From: Lentzea albidocapillata subsp. violacea
Lineage (GTDB): Bacteria > Actinomycetota > Actinomycetes > Mycobacteriales > Pseudonocardiaceae
Reading direction: 5' to 3'
Assembly: GCF_900100275.1 (NCBI RefSeq)
Contig: NZ_FNET01000003.1
Coordinates: 310,001 to 374,000 of the forward strand
Length of the DNA stretch: 64,000 bases
Below the pieces are notes generated by a model. The model was not told where the DNA came from, ran no database searches, and saw only the letters and a list, made by a program, of their open reading frames with translations. Position numbers and translations under genes: made by a program. The stretch's first letter is position 1. Each line of letters begins with the position of its first letter. Positions 44,543-53,318 of the stretch are shown here, one piece after another.

Positions 44543-47500
44543 TTAGGCGGCTTCTGGGGTGTCGCCGTGGCGCCATAGGCGGGCGTAGGTGCCGTTGGAC
44601 TTCATGAGGTCGGCGTGGGTGCCCTGTTCGACTATTCGGCCGTTGGCCAGGACGACTATTCGGTCGGCCCTTGCTGCGGTGGCCAGGCGGTGGGCCACTA
44701 CGAAGGTGGTTCTGGCGCCTGCGAGGTGGTCGCTGGCTTGTAGCACTGCGGATTCTGTTGCTGGGTCCAGGGCTGCTGTTGCCTCGTCTAGGAGTAAGAG
44801 GTCTGGGTTGACCAGTTCTGCTCTTGCCAGCGCTACTAGTTGGCGTTGGCCTGCGGAGAGGTGGTTGCCTCGTTCGCCCACGGGTTGGTGGAAGCCGTTC
44901 TGGAGGGTGGCGACCATTGGGAGGGCGCCTACGGCTTCTGTTGCCTGTTGGATTTCTTGTTCTGTTGCTGTGGGGCGGCCGTAGGCGACGTTGGTGGCCA
45001 GGTCGCCGCCGAAGAGGTGGGCTTCCTGGGGGACTACGCCGAGGCGTTGGCGGTAGGCGGAGAGGTCGTAGGCGCGGACGTCTACGCCGTCGATGAGGAC
45101 TGTGCCCTTGGTGGCGTCGTAGAAGCGGGCTATGAGTTTGACGAGGGTCGATTTGCCTGCGCCTGTTTCGCCTACCAGGGCGATGGTTTCGCCTGGGCTC
45201 ACGTGGAGCGTGACGTTGTCCAGGGCCGGGGTTTCCGCTCCTGCGTAGGTGAAGGAGACGTTGCGGAGCTCTACCTCGCCTTGCAGGCGGGGTGGGACCT
45301 CGATCGGGGTTGCCGATGGTTCGACTGTGCTTGGGGTGCGGAGCAGGTCGCCGATCCTGCGGAGGCCCACCCTGGCCTGCTGGTAGCCGTCGAAGACGCC
45401 GGAGAGTTGCTGGATCGGGCTGAAGAACAGGCCCAGGTAGAGGAGGAAGGCGAGCAGGACGCCCGGGGTCATGGTGCCTGCGGCTACTCGGTGGGCGCCT
45501 ACGGCCAGGACTACTGCCTGGGCCACGCCGGAGAGCATTGCCACGAACGGGAAGTAGGTGGCGATGTAGCGCTGGGCTCGCAGGCGGGTGCGGCGGTAGG
45601 CGTCGCTGCGTTCGGCGAAGGCTTCTGCTGAGCGGCGTTCTCTTGTGTAGGCCTGGGAGACGCGGAGGCCCGAGACGTTCTCCTGGAGGTCGGCGTTCAC
45701 CGCGCTGACTCGTTCGCGGGCTTCCGCGTAGGCGGTGGAGGAGAGGCGTTGGAAGAGCACCGTGGCGGCGGCCAGGAGAGGGAGTACCGAGAGGGCGATC
45801 AGGGCCAGTGAGGCGTCGGTGACGACCAGGGCCGCGGTGATGCCGACGACGGTGATGAGGCTGATCACGGCGGTGACCAGGCCGGTCTGCAGGAACGTCG
45901 AGAGGGCGTCGACGTCCGTCGTCATCCTCGTCATGATGCGGCCGGCCATCTCGCGCTCGTAGTAGTCGAGGCCGAGGCGTTGCAGGTGGGCGTAGCTGCG
46001 GACGCGGAGCAGGTAGAGCAGGCGTTCGCCCAGGCGGGCGGCGAAGACCGTGCTGCCCGCCGTGGTCAGCCAGCCGACCATGACCAGGCCGATGCCCAGG
46101 ACCACGGCCTGCCACAGCGCCGACTCGGCGCCGCCCACCACGCCGCCGTCGATGCCGAGGCGCACGAGTGAGGGCATGCCCATGCCGACCAGTGCGTCGA
46201 GCACCACCAACGCCGTCACGCCGCCCAGGGCCCAGCGGACCGGGCGCAGGAGGCGGGCGAGGCGGAAGGCCGGGTCGGGGGCGCGCGGGTCTTCGCCGTG
46301 CAGGACCGGGACCTCGGTGGCCGGTGGCAGCGAACGGACCTGGGCCAGCAGCTCGGGAGTGGGTGGGCCGCCGGCCAGCGCCGCCATGCCGCCGCCTGTG
46401 CCACCTCCGCCGCCACGCCGGCCAGGCGCGGCGGGTGCCGAGGTCTTCGCCTCGGCGATCAGGCGCTCGTCGAGATCCTCCTGCGACAGCTTCGGCCACA
46501 GTTCGCCGGCCGTGGCCGGCGCGGCGGACTCGATCGCCTCGCCCGGTCCCGCCAGCAGGTCGCGGTAGAGGGCGCAGCGCGCGGTCAGTTCGGCGTGTGT
46601 GCCGATGTCGATCACGCGGCCCGCGTCCAGGACGGCGATCCGGTCGGCCAGGGACAGCGTCGAACGCCGGTGTGCCACCAGAAGAGTCGTGCGGTTGGCC
46701 GTGACCGAGGCAAGCGTTGCGTGGATCGCGGCCTCCGTAGCGTTGTCCACCGCGGACGTCGCGTCGTCCAGCACGAGGATGCGCGGGTCGGAGAGCAGGG
46801 CGCGGGCCAGGGCGACGCGCTGGCGCTGGCCGCCGGACAGGGTGAGGCCGCGTTCGCCGACCACCGTGTCGTAGCCGAGCGGCAGGGCCTCGATGAAGTC
46901 GTGGGCCTCGGCGGCCTTCGCGGCGCGCTCGACCTCCTCGCGCGAGGCGTCGGGGCTGCCGTACGCGATGTTCGAGAACACCGTGTCGGAGAAGAGGAAA
47001 GCCTCCTCGAACACCACGCCCACCGCACCGCGCAACGACTCCAGCTTCAGCGTGCGCACGTCCGCGCCGCCGACCCGGACCGAGCCGCTGTGCACGTCGT
47101 AGAAACGCGGCAGCAGCAACGACACCGTCGACTTGCCCGAACCCGCGGTGCCCACCAGCGCCAGCGTTTCGCCCGGCTCGACCGAGATCGAGAAGTCCTT
47201 CAGGACCGGTTCACTGCGGGCATAACCGAAGGACACGCCGGAGAACGAGACGCCGAGCGGGCCCGAAGGCACCTCGTCGGGGCCGTCCGTCACGTCCGGC
47301 TGCGAGTCGATCAGTTCGTAGACCCGCTCCACACCGGCCCTCGCCAGCTGGGCGGACACCATCAGGCTCGACAGCAGCCGCGTCGGTCCGACGAGGTTCG
47401 CCACGTACGTCGTGAAGGCCAGGAACGTGCCCAGCGTGACCTGGCCGTGCAACGCCAGCCAGCCGCCCAGGCCCAGCACCGCGACCTGGCCGAGCAACGG

Positions 47501-48277
47501 CAGCGCCGTCACGGTCGCGAGCGGCTTCGACGACAGCCGGGCAGCGCGCATCCGTTCCGCGAACAGGAACTTGGCGTGCTTCTCCAGCCGGGCGACCTCA
47601 CGCGCCTCCTGGCCGAAGCCCTTCACGACGCGGACACCGGTGACGGTCTCCTCGACGTGCTGCGCCAGATCCGCGGCCCGCTGCTGCGCCGACCACGTGG
47701 CGGGGAACAGCGTCAGCCGGGTGCGCCCGGCCAGCCACGCCACCAGCGGCAGCACGATCACCGCGATGATCGTCAGCGGGATCGACAGGTAGATCATCGC
47801 CGCCAGCGCGGCCAGTGCGAACACCACCGTGCCCACGGCCAGCGGCGCCATCATCAGCAGCGACTGCACCAGCTGCAGGTCGGTGATCGAGCGCGACACG
47901 ATCTGCCCGGTCCGCAGCTCGTCCTGCTTCGCGCCGTCGAGCCGCTGCACCGCCGAGAACACGCCGAGCCGCAGGTCGTGCTGCACGCCCAGCGCCAGCC
48001 GCCCGCCCAGGTAGCGTCGCAGGAACGCCGACCCGAACGTCAGCAACTCGAGCACGATCAACGCCACCATCAACGGCCACAGCCGATCGGTGCGGCCGCC
48101 CGTCGAGTCGTCGATCGCCGTCTTGAGCAGCAACGGCCCCGCCGCCTGCAGACCCACGCCGACGACCGCGGCGAGGACCGACAGCACCACCAGGCGGGGG
48201 TGCTGCCAGCACGCTGCGGTCAGTCGGCGGATCCAGCCCTTCGTCACGGGACCCACAGTACGTTCGGGGTCCGACAT
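44543..48277 (-). CDS. Fused ABC exporter with two TMD-NBD halves
   Basis: A 1244-residue full-length exporter: TMD1 (about 1-320, six helices), NBD1 (340-590), an acidic-to-Gly-rich linker, TMD2 (690-960) and NBD2 (1010-1240). NBD1 has Walker A GTAGSGKST, signature LSGGQRQR and Walker B ILVLDDATSAVD, where Asp replaces the catalytic Glu. NBD2 has GETGAGKST, a degenerate signature LSAGQRQL and a normal LLLLDEATAALD. One ATP site is thus consensus-poor, as in heterodimeric multidrug/lipid exporters such as mycobacterial Rv0194. The last third of the gene uses A-ending codons unlike the rest, including a TTA at 44795-44797. No ribosome site precedes the ATG. Confidence 0.92.
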   Translation of the reverse strand: MSDPERTVGPVTKGWIRRLTAACWQHPRLVVLSVLAAVVGVGLQAAGPLLLKTAIDDSTGGRTDRLWPLMVALIVLELLTFGSAFLRRYLGGRLALGVQHDLRLGVFSAVQRLDGAKQDELRTGQIVSRSITDLQLVQSLLMMAPLAVGTVVFALAALAAMIYLSIPLTIIAVIVLPLVAWLAGRTRLTLFPATWSAQQRAADLAQHVEETVTGVRVVKGFGQEAREVARLEKHAKFLFAERMRAARLSSKPLATVTALPLLGQVAVLGLGGWLALHGQVTLGTFLAFTTYVANLVGPTRLLSSLMVSAQLARAGVERVYELIDSQPDVTDGPDEVPSGPLGVSFSGVSFGYARSEPVLKDFSISVEPGETLALVGTAGSGKSTVSLLLPRFYDVHSGSVRVGGADVRTLKLESLRGAVGVVFEEAFLFSDTVFSNIAYGSPDASREEVERAAKAAEAHDFIEALPLGYDTVVGERGLTLSGGQRQRVALARALLSDPRILVLDDATSAVDNATEAAIHATLASVTANRTTLLVAHRRSTLSLADRIAVLDAGRVIDIGTHAELTARCALYRDLLAGPGEAIESAAPATAGELWPKLSQEDLDERLIAEAKTSAPAAPGRRGGGGGTGGGMAALAGGPPTPELLAQVRSLPPATEVPVLHGEDPRAPDPAFRLARLLRPVRWALGGVTALVVLDALVGMGMPSLVRLGIDGGVVGGAESALWQAVVLGIGLVMVGWLTTAGSTVFAARLGERLLYLLRVRSYAHLQRLGLDYYEREMAGRIMTRMTTDVDALSTFLQTGLVTAVISLITVVGITAALVVTDASLALIALSVLPLLAAATVLFQRLSSTAYAEARERVSAVNADLQENVSGLRVSQAYTRERRSAEAFAERSDAYRRTRLRAQRYIATYFPFVAMLSGVAQAVVLAVGAHRVAAGTMTPGVLLAFLLYLGLFFSPIQQLSGVFDGYQQARVGLRRIGDLLRTPSTVEPSATPIEVPPRLQGEVELRNVSFTYAGAETPALDNVTLHVSPGETIALVGETGAGKSTLVKLIARFYDATKGTVLIDGVDVRAYDLSAYRQRLGVVPQEAHLFGGDLATNVAYGRPTATEQEIQQATEAVGALPMVATLQNGFHQPVGERGNHLSAGQRQLVALARAELVNPDLLLLDEATAALDPATESAVLQASDHLAGARTTFVVAHRLATAARADRIVVLANGRIVEQGTHADLMKSNGTYARLWRHGDTPEAA

Positions 48278-48303
48278 AAAATTTCGACGTCAGAAACCGC
48301 AGG

Positions 48304-49179
48304 TCAGGTGATGTCCTTCTGAGTCATCCGGGCCCAGCCGCCACCGAACGCGGCCGCGACCCAGGCGAGGAAGATCAGCCCGGACAGCCACCACGCCTGC
48401 GCGCCACCCGCGCCCGCGATGACCCGCAGCCAGTAGACGCCCTCCTCCGGCACGACCCCCGCGTCGGCCAGGAACAGGTCGACCGCGACCGAACCGGTCA
48501 GCCCGTCCACCGACCCGTTCGGCAGGAACCCGACGGCCGTCTCCGGCACGCCCGCGATCCGGAGCCCGAGCTGCAGCGCGTTCTCGATCACCAGGAAGTA
48601 CATGATCAGCAGCACGACCACGCCGGCGGAGTTCGGGATCAGCGCGCCGAGGCCGACGCCGAACATCGTCATGAGGATCGAGGACAGCACGCAGACCAGG
48701 GTGAGCATCGCCCAGCCACCCGCGTCGGGCATCTGGCCGGAGTTGCTGGTGAGGACGATGCCGAGCGCGGTGAAGCCGATGATCGCGAGGCCGTAGATCG
48801 TGCCCCAGAGCGCGTAGACCATCATCTTGGCCGCCATGGCGTGCACCCGCGACGGCGCGGTGAGGAACGTCGTCGTGATGGTGCGCGTGCCGACCTCGTT
48901 GGCGATCGCCAGCGCACCGAAGATCAACGGGAACATCGTGGCGAGGTTGATCGTCCGCCCGATGCCGAGCAGCGAGAACTTCCACTGGTCCGGCGTCACC
49001 CCGAGCGCGTCGGAGAGCTGCTCCGCCTCGGACGACGAGAAGACCTCGACGATCGACTGGCCGAGCAGGCCGGACAGCAGTCCTCCGCCCAGCGCGACCA
49101 GCACGGTCGGGATGAGCAGCGCCCACCACAGCGTGGTCGTCGTGGTCTTGCGGAGCTCCGCCTGTACGAGGTCGCCCAT
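48304..49179 (-). CDS. ABC-2 type transporter permease
   Basis: A 291-residue integral membrane protein with about six segments, starting MGDLVQAELRKTTTTTLWWA, typical of ABC-2 permeases. The long extracytoplasmic loop between residues 45 and 75 follows the first helix. It pairs with the ATPase gene immediately upstream through a one-base TGATG overlap. Such pairs export drugs, lipids or peptides; the substrate is unknown. Confidence 0.88.
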   Translation of the reverse strand: MGDLVQAELRKTTTTTLWWALLIPTVLVALGGGLLSGLLGQSIVEVFSSSEAEQLSDALGVTPDQWKFSLLGIGRTINLATMFPLIFGALAIANEVGTRTITTTFLTAPSRVHAMAAKMMVYALWGTIYGLAIIGFTALGIVLTSNSGQMPDAGGWAMLTLVCVLSSILMTMFGVGLGALIPNSAGVVVLLIMYFLVIENALQLGLRIAGVPETAVGFLPNGSVDGLTGSVAVDLFLADAGVVPEEGVYWLRVIAGAGGAQAWWLSGLIFLAWVAAAFGGGWARMTQKDIT

Positions 49180-50132
49180 CAGGCCCAACCACCCTGCTGC
49201 TGCTGGTACGGAGCCGGCGCGTGTCCGGCGAACTGGCCGCTGGTGAGCCGGAAGAAGATCTGTTCCAGATCGGCCTGCTCCTCCTGGATGCCGTAGACCG
49301 ACACGCCCGCGCGCAACGCGGCGTCCGCGACCTGCTTGGCGTCCATTCCGGACACGGCGAGACGGCCGTCCGGCAGCTGTTCGAGCGCCTGGACACCGGC
49401 CTCCCGCAACGCCGTCGCGAGGGCGCCGACGTCCGACGGCTGCACGAAGACGCGGCGTTGTTGCTGCTGGCGCAGGTGCTCCAGCGGCCCGTAGTACATC
49501 GTCTGCCCGCGCGAGACGATCACGACCTGGTCGACGGTCTGCTCGACCTCGGCCAGCAGGTGGCTCGAGATCAGCACGGTGCGGCCCATGCGCGCGAACG
49601 ACTGCAGGAAGTTCCGCAGCCACGCGATGCCTTCGGGGTCCAGCCCGTTCGCCGGTTCGTCGAGGACCAGCACCTGCGGATCTCCGAGCAACGCGGTGGC
49701 GACCGCCATCCGCTGCTTCATGCCCAGCGAGAACCCGCCGACGTTCCGGCCCGCGGCGGTGCTCAGACCGACCAGGCCGAGGACCTGGTCCGCCTGAGCG
49801 TCCGGCACACCGATCGCCGACGCGTACACGCGCAGGTGGTTGCGCGCCGTCCTGTTCGGATGGAACCCCTGCGCCTCCAGCACCGCGCCCACCACGCGGC
49901 CGGGCCGGCCGAGTTGGTGGAACGGCCGTCCGTTGATCGTCGCCGTACCGCTCGTCGGCTTCACCAGTCCCAGCAGCATTCGCAGGGTCGTCGTCTTGCC
50001 CGCGCCGTTCGGGCCGAGGAAGCCCGTCACGCTGCCGGGTGACACGGTGAAGCTCAGGTTCTGCACCGCGGTCACGGAACCGAACTGCTTGGTCAGGTTC
50101 TGGACCGCGATGAGGCCGCTGCCGTCATGCAT
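49179..50132 (-). CDS. ABC transporter ATP-binding protein
   Basis: A 317-residue ATPase of the drug-exporter (DrrA-like) class. Walker A is GPNGAGKTTTLRML, the signature is GFSLGMKQRMAVATAL, Walker B is VLVLDEPANGLDPEG and the switch His is in LISSHLLAEVEQ. After the core, an 80-residue C-terminal domain ends in a Gln-rich tail. ATG 50132 is chosen because AGGA lies eight bases upstream; ATG 50141 is an alternative. It is coupled to the permease gene. Confidence 0.92.
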   Translation of the reverse strand: MHDGSGLIAVQNLTKQFGSVTAVQNLSFTVSPGSVTGFLGPNGAGKTTTLRMLLGLVKPTSGTATINGRPFHQLGRPGRVVGAVLEAQGFHPNRTARNHLRVYASAIGVPDAQADQVLGLVGLSTAAGRNVGGFSLGMKQRMAVATALLGDPQVLVLDEPANGLDPEGIAWLRNFLQSFARMGRTVLISSHLLAEVEQTVDQVVIVSRGQTMYYGPLEHLRQQQQRRVFVQPSDVGALATALREAGVQALEQLPDGRLAVSGMDAKQVADAALRAGVSVYGIQEEQADLEQIFFRLTSGQFAGHAPAPYQQQQGGWA

Positions 50133-50154
50133 GCGGCCCATCCTGCCTGAAACG

Positions 50155-50592
50155 TCAGTCGGGCAAGGCGTGCTTGGGACGAGACACGACGGGCGCGCGG
50201 TGCACCACCGGCGGTTCGGCCATCAGGACCGGCAGTTCGGTGGTCATCTCGGCCGGTGTCTCCTCCGGCAGCTCGATAACACCTGATCGAGTGAACGGGT
50301 TGCGTAACGGCCGCCGCCGCTCGCGGTGGGGCAGCCCCTCGCCGATCAGGTGCTGGTGCGCCATGTTCCAGATCTGGCACGGCCATCGGCGGCGGCGCAG
50401 CCAGCCGGGACAGGCCTTGCACCGGCCGTCCTCGTCGGGCTGGTGCACCGTCAGCAACAGCCGCCAGCCGTCCGCGAGGCGGTGGATCTCCGCGCGGGCC
50501 AACGGAACCAGTGCTTCGGCTGCTCCGTGCTCCGCGACTTTGTCCAGTAGTGCCAGGCGTTGCAGCACCGCGTCGCGCAGGGTCTCGTCCAT
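50155..50592 (-). CDS. Hypothetical protein with a CxxC motif
   Basis: A 145-residue cytoplasmic protein. The N-terminal half is helical (LRDAVLQRLALLDKVAEHGA). The middle carries DEDGRCKACPGWLRRRRWPC, three cysteines in a CxxC plus Cys arrangement that could bind a metal, followed by QIWNMAHQHLIGEGLPHRER. I recognise no function; the pattern resembles small regulators in actinomycetes. Its start overlaps by one base the stop of the upstream 60-residue gene. Confidence 0.75.
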   Translation of the reverse strand: MDETLRDAVLQRLALLDKVAEHGAAEALVPLARAEIHRLADGWRLLLTVHQPDEDGRCKACPGWLRRRRWPCQIWNMAHQHLIGEGLPHRERRRPLRNPFTRSGVIELPEETPAEMTTELPVLMAEPPVVHRAPVVSRPKHALPD

Positions 50593-50774
50593 CACATCTT
50601 CGCCGTCGCCTGGTCGAGCAAAGAGCCCAGTCGACGCGTCTGAGTGGCGGACATCACAGCGGTCTCGCCCGGTGGCGTGACCAGCAGGACCCGGTCGTTC
50701 TCCACCAGAACGGTCATCGATCTGTCCCGCCCGAACGGGTCGTGGCAGTGGATCCATCCCTGTGGTTCAGCCAT
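50592..50774 (-). CDS. Small hypothetical protein, 60 residues
   Basis: Starts at ATG 50774 after AAGGGAG. The product begins MAEPQGWIHCHDPFGRDRSM and continues with a short beta-rich part (LVENDRVLLVTPPG) and a helix (ATQTRRLGSLLDQATAKM). It is translationally coupled (TGATG) to the CxxC protein downstream, so the two probably act together. An extension to 50837 is possible but has poor codon use. Function unknown. Confidence 0.7.
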   Translation of the reverse strand: MAEPQGWIHCHDPFGRDRSMTVLVENDRVLLVTPPGETAVMSATQTRRLGSLLDQATAKM

Positions 50775-51080
50775 GGAATCTCCCTTCGAGGGACACCCGA
50801 CTCCGTCTTCATCGGCCGAACCCCCTGCTCGCCGCACCGCGATCCCGGTAATTCACTCGTTTGCTGGATGGGTCGGACACGGGCAGTGGTCCACTCGGGG
50901 AAACTTTCGGGTCGCGTTTCGGTGGGGGTGCTGGGCGCCGTGCGCCAGAGCCCGCTATATTTGGAGACGGCGGCCCCGCTCCCAGTGACCCCCAGGCTGG
51001 TTGAGCGCGGCCGCCCCTTTATTTCCTTCCTCTCCCCTCTCCCTTTCCTCTCGCAGTGAAAATCTCTTGCGTTCTCCGGC

Positions 51081-51113
51081 CTCGTACGCTGTAAGTTGCT
51101 CGTACACCGTAAG
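51081..51113. promoter_or_regulatory. Direct repeat upstream of the MFS gene, candidate TetR operator
   Basis: CTCGTACGCTGTAAG (51081-51095) and CTCGTACACCGTAAG (51099-51113) match at 13 of 15 positions with an 18-base period, ending 12 bases before the MFS start. Each half looks like an imperfect palindrome of the TetR type. The 50775-51080 spacer otherwise holds nothing I recognise. Confidence 0.5.
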
Positions 51114-51124
51114 GGGGGAGAACG

Positions 51125-52573
51125 ATGACTTCGACGACCGAGAAGGCCGTGGTGCACCCGCACCCTCAACGCTGGGCCGTGCTCGGCGTGCTCTGCCTGT
51201 CCGTGATGGTCGTGGTGCTGGACAACACCGTCCTGAACGTGGCGATCCCGTCGATCTCGACGGGCTTGGACGCGAGCACCGCGGACATCCAGTGGATGAT
51301 CAACGCCTACTCGCTGGCGCTGGCGGGCCTGCTGCTCACGACCGGTTCGCTCAGCGACAGGTTCGGCCGCAGGCGCGCTCTCCTGGCCGGCCTGGTGCTG
51401 TTCGGCACGGGCAGTGCGGTCGCGGCGTACGCGAGCTCGTCCGAGGCGCTGATCGCGGCCCGCGGGTTCATGGGCATCGGTGCCGCGGTGCTGATGCCGG
51501 GCACGCTGGCCGTGCTGATGCAGTTGTTCGACGACCGGGAACGCCCGAAGGCCATCGGCATCTGGGCCGCCGTCACGAGTCTCGGCTTCGCGGCGGGGCC
51601 GGTGATCGGTGGCGCGCTGATCAAGCACTTCTGGTGGGGCTCGGTGTTCCTGATCAACGTGCCGGTGGCGGTCCTCGCGATCGCGGCCGTCGCGCTGCTG
51701 GTGCCGGAGTCCAAGGACCCGACGGTGCGCAAGCCGGACGTGCTCGGCTCGGTGCTGTCGGTCGTCGGCATGGTGTCGATCGTGTACGCGGTGATCGAGG
51801 TGCCGGAGCACGGGTTCGGCTCGGCGGAGTTCGGCGTGCCGGTCGCGATCGGGCTGGTGGCCATGACGGGATTCGCGTTGTGGGAACGGCACACCGACGA
51901 TCCGATGCTCGATCTCGGGTTCTTCCGGAACCGCCGTTTCACCGGCGCGGTGGCCTCGGGCGTGCTGGCGGCGTTCGGCATGGCGGGCTCGCTCTTCCTG
52001 CTGACACAACACCTTCAGGGCGTGCTCGGCTACAGCCCGTTGGAAGCGGGTCTCCGGGTGGCGCCGATGGCGATCGCGTTGCTCGTCACCAGCAACACGT
52101 TGGGACAGCTGGTGATGAAGCTCGGCGCGGGCCAGGCGATGCTGCTCGGCATGACGATCGTCGCGGGCGGCGTGGCACTGCTGTCCATCGGCACCACCTA
52201 CCCGCCGACGCTGGCCGGGCTGATCCTCATCGGCGTGGGTGTCGGTGTCTCCCAACCGGTTGCGGTCAACGCGCTGATGGGCTCGATCCCACCGGAACGC
52301 GCCGGCATCGCGTCCGGGCTGTCGGGCACGCTGACGGAACTGGGCTCCTCGTTCGGCATCGCGGTGCTCGGGGCGTTGCTGTCGGCGCGGTTCGTGGCGT
52401 CGCTGCCGGACGGCGTTCCGGGACGGTCGCTGAGCGAGGCCCTGCACAGCGGCGCGGACGTCACGGTCGTGCGCGAGGCGTTCTCGAACGGCATGAGCGT
52501 CAGCCTGATCATCGGCGCCGTGGCCGTGTTCCTGGGAGGTGTTGTGGCCAGCGTCCTGCTGCGGCGTGCATAG
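51125..52573 (+). CDS. MFS multidrug efflux transporter, DHA2/EmrB-QacA type
   Basis: A 482-residue proton-driven exporter with about 14 membrane segments. LDNTVLNVAIPSISTGL is the DHA2 motif of the first helix (motif D1), GSLSDRFGRRRALLAGL is motif A, and GFAAGPVIGGALI is motif C of antiporters. It likely exports a hydrophobic or cationic drug. The gene has a strong GGGGGGAG ribosome site. It is followed after nine bases by a TetR regulator gene, which should control it through the direct repeat just upstream. Confidence 0.93.
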   Translation: MTSTTEKAVVHPHPQRWAVLGVLCLSVMVVVLDNTVLNVAIPSISTGLDASTADIQWMINAYSLALAGLLLTTGSLSDRFGRRRALLAGLVLFGTGSAVAAYASSSEALIAARGFMGIGAAVLMPGTLAVLMQLFDDRERPKAIGIWAAVTSLGFAAGPVIGGALIKHFWWGSVFLINVPVAVLAIAAVALLVPESKDPTVRKPDVLGSVLSVVGMVSIVYAVIEVPEHGFGSAEFGVPVAIGLVAMTGFALWERHTDDPMLDLGFFRNRRFTGAVASGVLAAFGMAGSLFLLTQHLQGVLGYSPLEAGLRVAPMAIALLVTSNTLGQLVMKLGAGQAMLLGMTIVAGGVALLSIGTTYPPTLAGLILIGVGVGVSQPVAVNALMGSIPPERAGIASGLSGTLTELGSSFGIAVLGALLSARFVASLPDGVPGRSLSEALHSGADVTVVREAFSNGMSVSLIIGAVAVFLGGVVASVLLRRA

Positions 52574-52582
52574 GATCGGTCC

Positions 52583-53263
52583 GTGGAGAGCGTGTGGTTC
52601 AGCAAGCCCAGGCCCGGCGGCGGTCAGCCCCTCGGCCTGAGCCGGGAGGCGATCGTCCGCAAGGCGATGGAGATGCTGGACGCGCACGGCAGGCAGAAGC
52701 TCTCCATGCGCAAGCTCGCGGCGGAACTGGGCGCGGCCCCCATGTCGCTGTACTGGCACGTGCCGACGAAGGACGCGCTGATCGAGCTCTGCCTCGACGA
52801 GATCTACGGCGAGTTCCCCCTGCCGGACCCCGACGCGGACTGGGAGAGCGCGGTGCGCGGGATGATGCACGCGTTGCGTCATCTCGCGCTCAAGCACCCG
52901 TGGTGGGTGCGCGGCATCGGCGAGTTCAACAGCATCGGCCCCAAGGCGGTGGCGATGTCCGACTCGATGTTCGAACCCCTGCTGCGGGCCGGCCTGTCGC
53001 TGGGCGCGGCGGCGCAGTCGATCTCCACGGTGTCGAGCTTCGTCGTCGGGTACTCGATCGCCGAGGTCAACTTCATCGCCCGCGGCGGAATGGACTCGCC
53101 GCCGCCGGACCTGGCGAAGATCGCCGACATGTACCGGGAGAAGCATCCGAACTACGTCAGGATGCTCGACGTGCAGGAGATCTGGACGTTGGAGGGGCAG
53201 TTCGAGTTCGGACTGAACTGCGTGATCGACGGCATCAAGGCGCGCGTCGCAGCCCTCAGATAG
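52583..53263 (+). CDS. TetR-family transcriptional regulator
   Basis: A 226-residue repressor. The helix-turn-helix is in LSMRKLAAELGAAPMSLYWHVPTKDALIELCLDEI, with the YWH box typical of the TetR(B)/TetR_C branch. The C-terminal effector domain (residues 90-226) is the tetracycline-repressor-type dimer. It lies nine bases after the MFS gene in the same operon, a standard efflux-repressor arrangement. The start is GTG 52583. Confidence 0.93.
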   Translation: MESVWFSKPRPGGGQPLGLSREAIVRKAMEMLDAHGRQKLSMRKLAAELGAAPMSLYWHVPTKDALIELCLDEIYGEFPLPDPDADWESAVRGMMHALRHLALKHPWWVRGIGEFNSIGPKAVAMSDSMFEPLLRAGLSLGAAAQSISTVSSFVVGYSIAEVNFIARGGMDSPPPDLAKIADMYREKHPNYVRMLDVQEIWTLEGQFEFGLNCVIDGIKARVAALR

Positions 53264-53269
53264 GCGAAA

Positions 53270-53297
53270 CCCCCGCAGCGATTGACGCGTGCGGGGG
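53270..53297. terminator. Bidirectional terminator between tetR and ald
   Basis: CCCCCGCA (53270-53277) and TGCGGGGG (53290-53297) pair around a 12-base loop between two convergent stops (53263 and 53319). Confidence 0.75.
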
Positions 53298-53318
53298 CCT
53301 CCGTCATTCAGTTGGCTT

